Below are positions 44,703 to 58,563 of a stretch of DNA of 64,000 nt, piece after piece. The notes beneath the pieces are model-generated. The model did no database searches, was not told the DNA's origin, and saw nothing but the letters and a program-made list of their open reading frames with translations. Source of the DNA: Angiostrongylus vasorum. Lineage: Eukaryota; Nematoda; Chromadorea; Rhabditida; Metastrongylidae. The stretch lies in assembly GCA_018806985.1 (NCBI GenBank), contig JADANN010000445.1, positions 852,001 to 916,000 on the forward strand. The letters are read 5' to 3'. The position numbers and the translations under genes were made by a program. Position 1 is the stretch's first letter. Each line of letters starts with the position of its first letter.

Positions 44703-47700
44703 GGTAGTATTTCCTCTCATAAGATATAATTATTTTTGTTACTTGTTTTCTTTTTTCTTCCTGAAAGTTCGAAATTCGTTTGTGAGCTGTGAATGAACTT
44801 ATCAGTTTTTATCTGTCCATGGATCGCTCAATGTTCGTTCTGCCGATGAACTTTACCAATCAGATTACCTACCATTGTAACAGTTGATTTATGGTAATAA
44901 CCTTATTGATTGAAAATGATTCGGCAACTTGACATCCACTAATCTATGGAAGTTGTTTTGGCATGAGACCAGGGTAAAACGTAGCACCCATGAGATGAGA
45001 AGTATCCATCAAAAATTGTCTCTACCAGTCACTGCAAACAGTGAATCTGTTTTTAAATACTCGAGAGGCTAACTGTATCAAAGATCCACAGATTGAATGG
45101 TGTATAGCTAAGATTGTTATTAACGTTTGGTTTCTTCCTATGTTCCTAAACGTTCAATTCCAAAATGTCAGAAACAATGCTTCCGAGTCCCATTCACTAA
45201 AGCAGTTCGTCTATCACTGAACAATCTAATGAGGAATGACGTCATACGATACGTCACCTGAAAGACGGAAGATGGAGTAGAGGTGTGCCCTCTCGTTCCA
45301 GTTCCCGGATCATCTGCGCGGTCACCGTCTCAGTTCGGGGGGCATGCCGAAGCTACCCATCTCGGCAACGCAACAAATTCCACACTCTTGTCTCCATCTG
45401 TGTAAACAAAGACTCCACATCGTATTAGAACAGTATGAAGCGATGAGTAATCCATTACACAATGGTCTCATATTCCTAGCTTTGTGAGACTAGCCGTTAC
45501 CATGAACACTCAAATTCAGAAGCGATAAACCTTACAAGTTTATTGCTTGGATAATTCACAGGGGGCCACTCGGAAGACATCCGAGACTAACTGTTAGAGG
45601 TGACTCATTTCTGTAAAAGGTTTGATTCATAATGGACGATGAATAGACCGTGTACGATGAATATGATGAGCACAACTGCTACCTAGTAATTGTATACTTC
45701 GGATCAAAACGTCCACTCGCCAAGCTTTCTACCGGTTAGAAGACGCAGTTTGAAGCCGGACGTTAGGGGCGTCGTTAGAGCTGCAAACAACTTCTCAGAA
45801 AGGGCAGTCACTGAACAGATGCGTGGAGCATGACGTCGCCGATGAGTGCTGACGCAGAATTCGCCATTTCTTTCCAAAGCATTTCAGATTTGATGTCTCA
45901 CTCTGGTTCGTATGATTACATCATACAATTGTTACGTGACCATTCGAGATTTTTTTCTCTGACTTAATCAATCAATTGTAAAAAATAAAACTGTGTGGCA
46001 CTGGTCCTAATTGATAATTGATAACTAATGAAGTCAATGACTAGATTAGAAGTGAATAATGAGTTTTTCTTCTCATCACCTCTTTCGCAATTTGAGGATG
46101 TGTGTGTATGTTGACTGCCACTCCCTCAGACAATGGGTGCAGGTGAATCCGCCGTGAGAGAAGCGTCCGACTGTGCAAACATTGCAATAGAAGCAGCAAC
46201 TTGTCGATTTCGACATTGTACCCCTACCCTTTTCGCATTCTAGCTAGTATTTTACGGTAACCAGTCGCACTTATGTTCCATCATAGTCGGGCTCCTTGTC
46301 TGGTGAGAACTCTGTGTTGCATTGCAGCTATCTCCTTCCCGTTAAGTTTGTATCAGGTTTCCTCCCATTCTGCTGGTCTTCGATTGCAATATCCCGTTGT
46401 CGCGATAATGTATGCCTCGTTAAATGGACGACAGTTGAGACATGATGGGGGGTAACCCATCTCTGAGTCAAATAAAACTAGGGATAACAGAAGTTTCATT
46501 TTTGTCTGTAAGTTTCATTATGCACTAGTCTGAAACGAGATGATGTGATTTAAAAGAACGGAGAAAAAGGGAAAGTTGTTTCGCTTTCCGATTCTCTCTT
46601 CACTTTATAGATTTCTCATATTATTGAAGTAATGTTAATCTTTCCTAGTTCTGTTCATTCGGATTCTGGCTTTTATCTCTTTCTTCAATTCACTGAAGGC
46701 AGACACATAGATGAACTTCGAGGTTACGTTGGATATAAAAATCCACAGAAGTGAAGAAAAAAACACATGTATAACCGAAGTATGGAGCGAAAAAATGGGG
46801 TAGAGAAACGGCATTATTCGCATCTGATTCATAACGCCTACTGCGAAAGATTAGGCTTCATCGAGAATGTGTTTCCGATGTTTCCCGTGTTGTGCTGTTT
46901 GCGTTCAACTGGACAAACGTCCTGCTTTGTCTTCATTACTTACAACTTGTGTATCCATAAACAAACCACTTCGAATCTATGACTGCAAGACCAGGAATGC
47001 TTCAGGTTCCATTCTATGGTGCTGCTTGTCTTTTACCCTCTTTGCTTACCTATTGATCCACAGTCTAGACAGAGGACTTGGATAAAAGAGCATCCAACCT
47101 GGGGTGAAATGCGTATCTAGAGCAGTTTTAATAATTATTAGAAATCCAGATGAACTTCTATCCATTATCTGCAGAAGAGGAAAATACAAGTCCACAAACG
47201 TGCATCCCAGGATCTGAATACTGTGCAGGTTTTGAATACATTTTTTCGCGTGCTGTTCTCATTAGCCGGAGACTTTCGGCTTCACATCAACATCTAAGCA
47301 GTGGCGTTTTTCATCGCATCCATGCCTGCACGTGCGTCATTCCTGCCCCGCTCTGAACCGACTTGCCCCCTGATCCCACGTGCACAACATTAGTCATTGA
47401 TTTATCTCAAGAAGCTGTTCTTTCCTAACCTTCTTTCCATTCACTTCTCATGCAAGAGTGTAATAGAAGTCATTGACAGTGATTACTACAAGCGGGTATG
47501 ATCCTTCTTACTTACCGAAATACTTCATAGCACTTGAGAGAGTTGAGGATATTAGTATCTTATTGAAGACAACCCTATTTTCCACTAGCTTGAGTCTGGC
47601 AGCATGTTCCTCAATATTCAAACAGCTATGTACAGCAATTCATGTCCAACATCTCTCTGAGCTAAGAGGATGTTCGGCATTTGCCAGCCGTGGTGTCCAG

Positions 47701-48020
47701 CTGAGAATAAACCCGTGCCATCAACCGCAGCCGCCGTGGAAGGAATTTAGTAGTGAGGTATGAAACCTCCGTCCGATCTAACAGGTGCAGCAATTGCTTG
47801 TCATGGTAGTCTGGGAATGTTCTAGCCTGACATTGTAGATACTGCGAAAAGAAAATTTATGCAATCAGGAAAATATCGCTCAAATAAAAGTCATGGTGAA
47901 TCCCGAACGCAGAGATATGCAATACAGATATTAGGTGCTTTCTATAAGTCCCATGCGTGATGTCATTTGAATTCCTATCTTTATGGTTTAAAATCGGGTT
48001 TCATTGACGTAATATGCTAT
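44700..48020. other. No confident gene
   Basis: Scattered open frames. One at 47473-47763 ends at a donor-like GAG|GTATGA and could be an exon, but shows no family motif. Confidence 0.35.
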
Positions 48021-48021
48021 T

Positions 48022-48300
48022 CAGGGCTCGTTTAGCGCAGTGGTTAGAGACGCCACCCGTCATCCTTGGTCCAATCCCACATCAGGTCCTAACAAACCTC
48101 CTATTCCTCCGGAGTTGGCAAATTTATACCAGACTTGTTTTGGAGGATAAAACATGTGTTTCATATACATGAATAAGCCCTGACATGCTATAGCACACAC
48201 CAAATATGCTTTCGATCAACTCTGCGTTTCCTAATGGAGTTGAAGGCATGGCGGATCCCCTAGGGGAATGGATTAACGCAAACACTTTATCCTTCATCTG
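48022..48300 (+). repeat. R2 SINE
   Basis: Head TTTAGCGCAGTGGTTAGAGA with B-box-like GGTCCAATCCC, body TTATACCAGACTTGTTTTGG, tail TGGCGGATCCCCTAGG. Confidence 0.8.
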
Positions 48301-49590
48301 TTAATATGCCTTACATTCACTATGCTGCCACCTAATTCTTTTTGAATCGATGTAGCTGAAGTTCACCTTTGAATGCCTTCTAGTACCTTGAACAGTAGAT
48401 GGTAAGCTGATAATCCTTTGCTGGTTTCTGTGGAGTTGCGCGGATGATGAACAGTTTCGTCTTCTAAGTAGGAGAAGGCGTAGAGTACGGTTGTAGATGG
48501 TTTCAGCTCTTTTTTTCTACTACTTTGACCACATTATGGTATCCTCATATAACTCTTGCACTGATGTGAACAGAGGACAACCGTTTTTAGAAGAGAATAC
48601 GCTCTTGCTAATAACAACTCTTTTTGGGTGCAGCTCTTTCGAAACTCAATTTTGTTCCGATTACGTTCCGATTTTTCGAATCGATTCCCTTTTTTCGAAG
48701 TCAGTGGAATCGTTCGGGATGCAATGCAGTTTTGGCAGACAGGAAGTTGACGACATACAGTCGTCCATCACTCTGCACTCGAACGGCTTACTGGCCGCTG
48801 ATGCTTCACCTCAACGTGCTCGTCTTCGTTTACTTTCTCATTCATCAGTTTTTTTCCTAATAATTCTCTACACTTGATCTCTAAGCACGTTGAATCACAG
48901 TGAATGGCCTTGCCATGAACACTATGAGCTTTAAACTGGTACTGTTCTGAAATGGTCACATGACGTTAACATAGATCATGTTCTAAACACTCTCCTTCTT
49001 TTTGTCACCGTACAAGTGCACTTTGGGGCCACCCCCATGACACCACGGCTACAACCCGTTTTGCCGTTCTGTGTATAACCGTGTGGTGCTAAATGAATTT
49101 CGCGAATCCTAAAGACGTTTCTTTCTTTCGTACTATGAACGTTATGCATTTTTTTTCTAGAAACCAAGGATGATAAATAGGATTCCTTACTTATAGAGGA
49201 TTTTATGTGGTCATGGATTTCCGTCTGTCAACATTTAAATGCTAGGGAAACGGAAACGAATAAAGTCCTCCTTTGCCCCTTATTGTTACGGTGATTGGTC
49301 GGAGTTGATCCAGAAAATATTTCCGAAAATACTTGATCTTTTATGTTGAACTACTGAGATAAGGACGTTCTTCGCGGTGAAAGACTTAGAGGATTGTTCG
49401 CCGTCTCGTGTTGACTCTTCGTTCTTCTCACTATGTTTGATATTTTTCTTACTTCATTTCTGTAATGATGTCTTGGTGTAAAGTTTTCATTAGGACCTTC
49501 ATTGGATTCTGTTGGTTTCATCTCGATTATGTCATCATAAGCGTTTTGGAAGTGTTCTGATTTTTAGTAGCTTACTGTCTCTTTGACTTC
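48301..49590. other. Non-coding stretch, nothing recognised
   Basis: Open frames here have no motifs, and two overlap on the same bases. Confidence 0.35.
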
Positions 49591-49594
49591 CTCC

Positions 49595-49765
49595 AATGAC
49601 TTACCGCTTTATCGTGGCAGGCGGTTGTTCATGAATTTCCAACTATGCGACCGTGATCCCAGCTTGGCTGTCTAGGTTGGGAAAGAGTGGGCATCAAGGG
49701 GTCCAGTTCGGAGTAAGCCAACTAGACGGCACTACCGTCGGGCTACCCATGGTTAGCGTTTCCTC
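49595..49765 (+). repeat. Possible R3 fragment
   Basis: ACTTACCGCTTTATCGTGGC resembles the R3 start; similarity fades after about 40 bases. Confidence 0.3.
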
Positions 49766-50502
49766 AAGAGCATTACATTTAAACACCTTCGTGTGGGAGC
49801 TGTCGGTCGGAACAATCAGGTCTGACTCATGACGGAGATAAGTGTACATTTCACTGCCGGCTTGTTCGAGTTAGTCGATGGCTAATTTAACCGCTAACGC
49901 TCATCAAACGCTATTCTGCTCGGCTTTTCGATCATGTGTCTGAGCGATTGCAAAGACAAACTGTGCCAGACTTCGATACTGATTTCGTTAATTTCCTGGC
50001 ATTTTCACTTAAAATGTTTGAGGAGAAGAAAGAAGGCAAACGTTTCCGAGGAGTCTCGTTCTTTTACTCTGCTTTGCTCCTTTGTTTCCTTGGAAAGAAA
50101 AGTTAGCAGACTTTTCATGGACAGACATTCTAGTATTTTTGGCTCTAAAAAGAAGGTATTTTTGTCTTGTTCTCTACTTTTTTCACTTGTCGAAGGTGTG
50201 GAGTTAAAAAAAGATAGATAGTGGTGCTGTAAGTCTTCTTTTGCTTCCTTTATCGTAGCATCGAAGTCTTGCACTTTCTGTTACTTTTCTGTTCAGTTAC
50301 AGCGGTAATCTAAGTTAACAAGAATGGATGTCTTCCAAAATCCGTTCCAATGCAAATGACTAATGAACGTTGATGGTACGCTTTGTCTTCTGAATGACAG
50401 TGTAGACATTTGCGAGTTACAGCACCCAGTCCAAGCCCGTGACTATCTTCGTGGCTGTCATCAGAAGGCCTCGGTTCTAGTTGCCAGACTGCACTGGTGG
50501 CA

Positions 50503-53500
50503 ATGGCGATGTCGAAGAACTACAGGAACGAGGCGAATCCTCGTTACGCCTATTCACCAGCTCCAACTGCACCCAGCATGGAGATCACCATCAACCAGGT
50601 TTTCAATTCTTCATTTATTTGTTGATTTATGTGTTTTCATCGACTATTTCCCTTTTTTTCTTTGTTTTCTTTTAAACAATTCTCTTTGCCGTAATTTCTG
50701 TCACACATTAACGTGGTCTGTTGAGCAGTATGGTGAAAAAAGTCTGAGGCTTTTTGTGACATCATCCAAATTGCGGAAATTTTCCCATTTGGGGGGAAAA
50801 AAATTAACCAGTACCTTAGCGATAACCAGTACCTTAGTGACATCACATGATTTCCATTATCTGCCGCGCGGAACGAATTCAATGCGTATTGTCCGCCGTC
50901 TACCCCTAAAAAGAGATCAGTTAATTTACACACTAACAACAGTCTCCGTGATAGTCAATTGGTAAGAGAAGGAATCTGATCGCCTGGAAGTTATGTATTT
51001 GCATTTGTCGTAGACATACGTCAAGACTCATCTGTGGTGCTCTGTAACTCCTCGGTAGCAGAACTGGCTGCGTTTTCGCAAGCAAAGTAGTGCGGAGAGC
51101 GGTTTTTTTTGTTAGACACTAGGTGTGGAACGCAGCTTCTGTATGACTACGCATAACAGACGGCCACAGTGAGCTTAAACAGCCACAGAAATGGAAATGG
51201 ATAGAAATCAGTGCGCGCTGTAGTGAGTGTGTTCTACAAGATTTAGTTCGCTCTCAGTGTGAAATCTGATAGGAGAGATTATAAGCCGTTGTTACTAGAT
51301 GAGTAATCTTTGTTGATAGGATTTCCCGAAAAAGAAATCCTTACGCTTTGCTTATAGCCCTTAACAATGATCTTGGTCTAAAGCTGCCCATACCCGATTG
51401 TTTCTTTTCTGCCTCATCCATCGATTTATTTGGGTGGAGTACGGACAGTACTGTTGCGTTCTCTACTATGTTCTGGGTAAGCCAAGCAGTAGGGATAAAT
51501 GTGGGAATTTCTCCTCGTACCAACTTCTATGAGTTTATAGCGCGTCTTCGAACTTATTGTGCTGACGGGAATCTAGTGAATCAGTTTGGAACTCTTAGAG
51601 CTACAGCCGCATGCATTATAGGTTTCTTTCTAAGACCATCAGCCGGCACCAGTTTCTAAAGCAAAAGGGTTGAAAAATAAATGTCAGAGCACGCACATCT
51701 TCATCCAGTCATTGAACTACCAATCCATTCCAAGAACATCCATGTACTCCGAATTTGCGGAGACATTTGACTGTTATCATTATGCTATCGATATGCCCTT
51801 AAACGTCCTTGATTAGTGCAGAGTGATGACCCGTTCGACGGGCTCCACCGGCCAAGCGTGACTTATCTACTCCATGACAATGCTTGGTCCTTGGTGACTT
51901 ACATGGTTCATCGGAAATTGGAGGTACTCGACTGAAAAGTGTTTCCACATCCAGCGTGGCATTAATTTCTGTCTGTTAAAGTGATTGGTCAAAGTGGTGC
52001 AAGTGGTGCTTATATCGAGGATTTTAAACAAAGTCTTATTAAATAAGTTGGAAGTATAAAGAAGTGACATGTTTCATTGCATTATTACCGATCTACTAGA
52101 TAGCTTGTATTTTTAAGAAATCCCCTGCTCCAACCTCTCCATGTAAGTCATCCTTCTAGCCATTTTGACACATTTCAGAATGGATCAGTTCCGCCGTCAT
52201 ATAGCCCCTACGCGAGTGGCGTCCCATTCCGCCATGACCGACCTCCAGTGTCGGCTCCTCCACCACCACCTTCTCATCCACCTTCCAGTAGTTTTGGATA
52301 CGAACAACCATCCTACAATCCGATGTGGTTTGATCGGTTCCCACGGAAGGAAAATCGCGGGATATTTCGATTATGCCTTGTGGAACTGATGTTAGCAGGT
52401 GAGACCATAAACAATACTTTCTAAAGCAAATCGTTTTTTCTGTTATTTTCTTCGTTAAACCCGATATAATTTCTAGTGGAATTCATAGCAACTCGTTAAC
52501 GAGTCATATCATCGTTCTGAACCTTATAAGATGAAATAAAACAATGCTAAGTGCTATAGTTTTGCTGTTTTTGATGGTCGGAAATAGTGTGGATTGCACT
52601 CCTCGAACTCACAAGATGGGAAACCAAAGTACAGTCGTGCTTATCACTATTGACTGTTTGTCAGCAACTTGAAAAGTCTTCGAGACCGTTTAGTAGGCCC
52701 GCTTTTGCTGTACAATGGAAAACTCTGATTTTCGCGAGAGCAGACATTCACATACCGTAGTGCCGAGTGTTCTATTTCACTCTTACTTTTAGAAACGTTA
52801 TGGTCGACCTCACATTACTCCACAATGATTATTTACTGGCGGGTTCTTTCCCAAGCTTTACTCAATCCATTATAAATTTAGCTGTGATTCTGGCAGGAGG
52901 TGTTTGGTGCTATCGTGACACTTCTGAGTATTGTCCTTACTATTCCGCTATATGGACATCGGTCATCTATGTCGTGAATTCTTTGGTAAGTTTAAAATTT
53001 TAGTAATCTGTTTTGGTCACCCAAGCAAGTCACCGGTGAGAATATAATGCGGTTTTTTTCGTGCTCACTACTGCAAAGCGTTCGTTTATGGGCCGACAAA
53101 GTGAGTGGTGGTGGATCGAGTGGTGGACTTAGTTTTACCACCTTACGTATAAATGAAAATGGTGTAGTGTAGAGTGGAAACTCTGGACTGGACCAGCTTT
53201 GGCTTAGCTACTGGACAGTTTTCCGCTGGTGAGATCGAGTCGCTCGGTGATAGGGGGATGGTGACGTTTTCGGTCATATGTATCGCTGATGTCTGTGGCC
53301 CTCTGTGCTTGAATTATAACTTCAAAAAGTTTGGATTTTTTTGTGTGAATCTCTTAAAAATTTGGAACTTGAGCCCTAAAACGACAAGGTAATTCTAGAA
53401 AAATCATGCATCTATTCTTAGAGCGAAAAGGCAAAGTCTTCGCTATTAGTCCCACTTATCCCGCAATGGTTTACCGCCTCGTCATGGCTAAGAGTGGCCT

Positions 53501-56500
53501 AGGCCATCAATGTACTGCTTGGATTCATCCTCCTTCCCCAGCGTGATCTTATAAATTAAGAAGAAGTTCGATATTTTCATCGGAAAGCAGCTAGGAGTAA
53601 ACCTGTAGCACTGCGCTGCTCGCCGAACTCCTGGCTGTTACTTTCTCATTAAGAACTGTGAGGAAGTAGGCATCGCACTGGATGTGAGGTGGTTTCATGT
53701 TCGTTTTACGACTCTAATGCGTTACGGGGAAAAGTGGAGTTGATTGGTGCCACTCGAGTTACTGGATTATTAATGGGTGCACCAGGTTCTGCATCCTACA
53801 TATGGTAACTCAATGGAGTTGCTTTTTCATTTCCAGTTATCGCTTCAGTTTAGTTTGTCGTAAAAACAAAGTTCTTTTCTGTAGGTCGGAAGTGCTGCCG
53901 CCAAAATAGGCACGGTGAATCTGTACATGGCTCATCTAGTGCTGTCGTTGGTGTCGGTGATGATGTGCCTCGTCAGCGGAGGAATCAGTGCCCGGTGGCT
54001 GACTTATCAGCTTTTCAGATCACTAAATTTGTTTTTATTGTTCATTTATGTTCTCGCTAACTTTTGATATCGACGAAGTGCTCATAATGACTCCATAAAA
54101 TTGGAGAGCATTGCCTCATTTCTCCTGCAATCTTTAAGTGAAAGCCAAATATTTCGATTTAGTTTGTAAAACTACTAGGAAATATCGCCACCGTTAAAAA
54201 ATTCTCTCTTTCGTTGTCGTTTTTTTGGGAAAAAAGTGGGGAAAAAAGTTTCTGCTTTCATCATGTTCTTTCTCGCGTCACTGTTTGAGGCGCCGGCTGT
54301 TAACACAAAGGCGTTAGCACAGGTGCTGTATCAAATCCGCAAAAGCCCACATTTTGCTGGAGTTAGCATTTTCGGATTAGCAGCAACCTATAAAAAAAGG
54401 ATAAAGCTCTCGGCGTTGATCAATCCCTGAGGGACTCGCCATGCATTCGACTTCATTAAGCATTGTTTGGAGGTAGTTGAATGCATATCTGACCTTTACA
54501 ATGACTCGCGGTGGCCAACCGATGTACGGAGCCAGTGCTGCTATCCTCCCAGACAAGTTGGGTACCAATTTGCAGACCTCGAAGCCACGTGCGCGGGGAC
54601 CGATCCTATGTGCTCGTCACGGGCGCGAGGATCGATCTTAACTGTACTGCAGAGCGCCTCCGTCAACAGCACCATGCGCGCCTCTTCTTCACCATCAGCA
54701 GCCTATGCTATAAGTAATAGAATGGTGACCTTAACGTTGGGTTATCCCAAAAAATCTTTTCAATTGCGGAAACCGCATTATTGCTTAGCCGAATATACAT
54801 ATATAACACGGATGTGATTCCACATAAGCTTAACATCATGTGTGTTGTGTTGTTGCATAAGAAGCCATATAAGATTGCATTAGGCTAAAGGTTGATGTAA
54901 ATAAATCCAGGACATCGTTCAGGAACTGGTTTCTTGTCGGCACTTACCATCACCCCACTATCGAACGCGACGAGGCATTTTGCTTGCTTGGCCAGTACGA
55001 TACCACAAGGTAAATCCCTTGCTGGTTAATAAGGACAATACATCCTTCATCTTACTCTTATTGTTAACATTTACCTCTTGAGAACAGTTACTTGTAAGAA
55101 GAATAGTGCATTGGAGCGCTAATGGCGCACTGTTGCGGGTTCGACACTCACCTCTCAACAAACTAACAACCATCGTTTCGGGGCAAGCCAAATCCAAGAC
55201 CATCACCTTAGCGAATCGGAACGGGATGTGGTAGCACTTCAAAACGGGATTAGTTAATACCATAAGGTTTTAATGTACTTCCTCCAGTCGGCCACTCTTC
55301 TGAGTCCCACAAAAAGTCCAGATGCGTTTTGAGTTGATGCCGCACATTAGCATTGAAATATGAGACTCAGAGAATCGAGATTGAGCCTTGTTTCAGGATC
55401 TCATACATCTTCTCCCATATGAATGAATACGATTTTGCAAAGTGTTTATGGCAACTGAAAGTAGGCGTGGCTGTGAATTCGGTGCAGTTCGTCGTCGCCA
55501 CTATAGAAGGTTCGTTACTGAAACATGAATTGACTCAAATTTTCAGTCCTTATAAGCACTAAGTTGATCGGAAAATGACAAGGAAAGAAAGATAAGGAAG
55601 TTCTACAACGTCGTGTCCATTATTTAAACAAGTTCCAAGCTTTCTGATTAGGTGGTCTTCATTGTTTCAATTTCACTATGAACTCTTGTTATCTCTTTAA
55701 TGTCTTTCATACTCATAATATATACCGTATTGAATCGATGTTTTTCTTTTTCTTCATAGTAAATATCATATGGCCTCTAAAGGGTTTGCGTCCTCAGGCG
55801 TTCCTGGGTGTCGGGCTGCGATATACAGCGGAGTATCCATACCCCAGCAGGGCTCTCCCAAGCTGAGAAGGTGGTTTCCATTACGAAACCCATCTAGGGA
55901 GTAAGCAAATAACAGGATCGACCACCGCCCTGGTATTAAACTAGTCGTATGGTGGCGAATCTCCCTCTGATGCATAAGGACGGCTACTGCCTGTGGTGTT
56001 GGCGACCTGGGGCAGACTTTGGCTAGTTTGATCTCGGGACTCCAGAGACCACAATAACTAAACCAGCAAAACTCAGAAAAAGTGGAAACTATGCTGGGGT
56101 CCACAGATCCAGTGAAGATGGACCATCCAGATATCTAAGTAAGTAAATATGATATGGAGTTTTGTGAAAATTGTTGAGGTGTGCATCAAATTTTGCTTGG
56201 AATTGTGGTTTAGCGTCTCATCCAAATAGGAAATGAAACGATGGGATGAAAATGTTGAGTTCCCATGCACACGTCTGAATTGCTTCCATGTTGCTACAGT
56301 TTATGAACATTCTTTCTAATGGTAGAGTAATACGATGCTTTAACCTTTTTGACTAAAACTGAATGATTTTCATGTTTGAATCCTAAGACCTACTTTTATC
56401 CGCTCTGTGTTCTGCTCTTTTGCCGAACATCTCATGTCGCGATGAGGAGTGTAAGGGCGCGCTGATTTCTAAAGGAAAACGTGAAGAAAAAAAATGAGAA

Positions 56501-57838
56501 AAATTCGGTTTGAGATTCGGGTCGGTAGTTGAGCGACTCAGGCACGTTTCAGCAATATCCATTTGCCCTTATCGAATTCCAGAGTTGCCCAATAGGTCTT
56601 AATTTCTAGACTGACACGAAGAGAATAATATGTTCCTTTCGATTTTCCCGTAAAGAAATCTATCTATCTTATTCGTGGTGTTGTCAATCTGTGCTTAACA
56701 TCCTTCGGAAGCTAGTCGCTTACCGCCGTTCTGTGGTTGCCCGTTCCCGTTAACAACGTGTTTGGCCCACATGTCACTTTGATACTTCAGCTTCTATGGT
56801 CTTCGATAGTCGACATTTCGGAGCACCTGACTACCAAGTGCCTATCTTGTTGCACAGATAGCGTCCAGATCCCTGGGTACCTTTCTTCTTTAAGTACATG
56901 AAGAAGAATGGCAGGATGGGCTCCGAGCGGGTTGATCGCTGCCCTATTCACTACATCCTCGGTATTTTTACAAGCTCTCAAAGCCACCTGTTTCCTTCTG
57001 CGCAGCTCTGGAAATGTGTCGTTCATTATATTCATCTTTCTACCCGGAAAGATTCTAAGATGTTCATGCGCTTGAGCGTGGTTGAACATCGGTGCGAACC
57101 TGTTTCTCATGAACATCGATTCCTGGGGGTTTAACATCCAAGCTACTTCCTTATACTGTTAGAAAGATAGCATCGAAGAAAGCCATGATATGGCTGCATC
57201 GGACGTAAATGGGAGTACCATTGTAGAATGCTGGATTATTGGTGATGTTGCGGTATTCCTCATGAATGAATTTTGGATGTGGGAGCGAAATGTCTTAATT
57301 TTACGGACCCGTCATGATTGCCTTCCAACTGAATCGAAAGCTTTCTTTAGGTCGATGAAGGATATACGAAGCAATAGGATGCTCAGTAATGTTGGCATAT
57401 AATCAGTAGTTATACAATAAAAGGATAAAGCTCTCGGCGTTGATCAATCCCTGAGGGATGCGCAATGCATCCGACTTCATTAAACATCGTTGGAGGTGAT
57501 TGAATGCATATCTGGCCCTTACAATAACTCTCGGTGGCCCACCGATCTATCGAACTAGTGTTGCTATCCTCCCAGACAAGTCTATTACAAATGTACCGAC
57601 CCCGAAGGGATCGAGAGCTTGCTAAGGCTACCGCGCGGGGATTTATCCTATGTGTATTGCAGGGCGCCTTCGATTCTTTTATCTAGAGAAATTTCCAAAA
57701 ATTTTTTTTCTCTTGCTTGACTATTTGATTCCAACTGATTTATGATTGTTTTGTGTTGCTTATTTCATTAATTCAGTGTTCCTGAACATTCTATCTGCCA
57801 TTCTCTGCATGAAACGGACGTGTACTTCGTGTTTCTAA
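50503..57838 (+). CDS. Four-pass membrane protein, seven exons, family not identified
   Basis: Seven exons join in frame into 263 residues: 50503-50598, 52179-52398, 52882-52985, 53885-53994, 54923-55009, 55397-55509, 57777-57838 (TAA 57836). Four split codons close perfectly, which is strong support. Residues 1-90 are a Tyr/Pro-rich, probably cytoplasmic tail (NPRYAYSPAP, PPSYSPYASG, APPPPSHPP). Predicted membrane segments: about 94-114 (LCLVELMLAAVILAGG), 126-148 (IWTSVIYVVNSLVGSAA), 154-174 (HLVLSLVSVMMCLVSGG) and 228-250 (VAVNSVQFVVATIEVFLNI). Paired cysteines lie in the loops (C115/C122, C197/C222). Topology resembles MARVEL/tetraspan-type proteins, but no diagnostic motif fixes the family. 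The start ATG follows an acceptor (TTGCCAG ending at 50487) that could take a spliced leader. Introns contain R2, R3 and RTE insertions. Confidence 0.85.
53458..53560 (+). repeat. R3 fragment (5' end)
   Basis: CGCAATGGTTTACCGCCTCG followed by TCATGGCTAAGAG matches the R3 start. Lies in an intron of the four-pass protein gene. Confidence 0.5.
54388..54695 (-). repeat. R2 SINE
   Basis: In plus-strand order: AAGGATAAAGCTCTCGGCG, GGGACTCGCCATGCATTCGA, TGCTATCCTCCCAGACAAG, GGGTACCAATTTGC, GGGCGCGAGGATCGATC, the reverse complement of the family. Intronic. Confidence 0.85.
55775..56140 (+). repeat. R3 dispersed repeat, copy 3
   Basis: GGGTTTGCGTCCTCAGG, CTGGGTGTCGGGCTGCGAT, TTAAACTAGTCGTATGGTGG, TGCTGGGGTCCACAGATCC. 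Near full length, intronic. Confidence 0.8.
56760..57400 (-). mobile_element. RTE-type LINE fragment D
   Basis: The minus strand begins FIDLKKAFDS (RT motif, reading back from 57365), is disrupted, then reads SMFMRNRFAPMF and NIMNDTFPELRRRKQVALRA. These match the segment that follows the FADD box in RTE elements. It is 5'-truncated, broken, and abuts an R2 SINE at 57415. It lies in the last intron of the four-pass protein gene. Confidence 0.75.
57415..57670 (-). repeat. R2 SINE
   Basis: AAAAGGATAAAGCTCTCGGC, GCGCAATGCATCCGACTTCA, GTTGCTATCCTCCCAGACAA, GTGTATTGCAGGGCGCC, inverted R2. Confidence 0.85.
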
Positions 57839-58563
57839 GAGAAGCTCCTCGGTGGCATTTCCCAGCCTATTTATTCTCTATGTACGAAGTGCTATACATT
57901 GGTTTATTCACTCATTTGTTACTTCGAATCTCGTCGGACCCGTATGTTTCGCTCTGTCACTCGCCATACATTTTCTGCGTTGTTTGTTATTCATCGTTGT
58001 TATTCACATTGAATCGAGCTTGGGGAAACGGCTTTACAATGCTGCACAGAGTGTTTGTTATGTCAATAGTTTTCAGTTGCTATTTTTGTTTGAAGTAAAT
58101 TTCTAGATTCGAGTTGTACTCTTCGTTTCTTCATTCATTCTTTCATTCACTTAGGTGCTTAGATGGGCCAGTGTCGAGTGGCTCACTGCACTTCCACTCA
58201 GTTCGCATTCTACAACCATGGAGTTAATTGGGTTCATAAGTGGGTTCGGCTAGAGCTTGAGAACCTATAGACTTCTTTCGTGGTACTCGCAGCGATACTT
58301 GCGTACTCACTGGCAAGAAGATAGTAGGAAAAAAAAAGCCATTATGCTGGAAGCGCGGTGTGCTTCGTATCCCGTTAGCCAGCAGTTCATATTTGATGAC
58401 ATGTGGCATGTGAAAGGAACGATTAAACGAGTTTAACAAGCTTGTCAAACAAAGAATACCTGTTGATTAGTCAAACTGAGGTTAAAGGAAAAAGTCATCT
58501 CTTTTGTATTGGAAACTTCAAGAATTCTGATTCCTAAGACCGACTTTCTATTAACCTCGGCAT

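Noticed and set aside
50363..50965. A 200-codon plus-strand open frame
   Set aside because: It overlaps exon 1 of the four-pass protein gene in another frame; the shorter frame splices in phase to six more exons and this one does not.
51348..51659. A 103-codon open frame in intron 1 of the four-pass protein gene
   Set aside because: No family motif, no clear acceptor, and the flanking exons already join in phase without it.
52793..53003. Longer version of exon 3 of the four-pass gene starting after TTTTAG at 52792
   Set aside because: It puts the downstream membrane segments out of frame; the acceptor AAATTTAG at 52881 restores phase and fuses a clean membrane helix.
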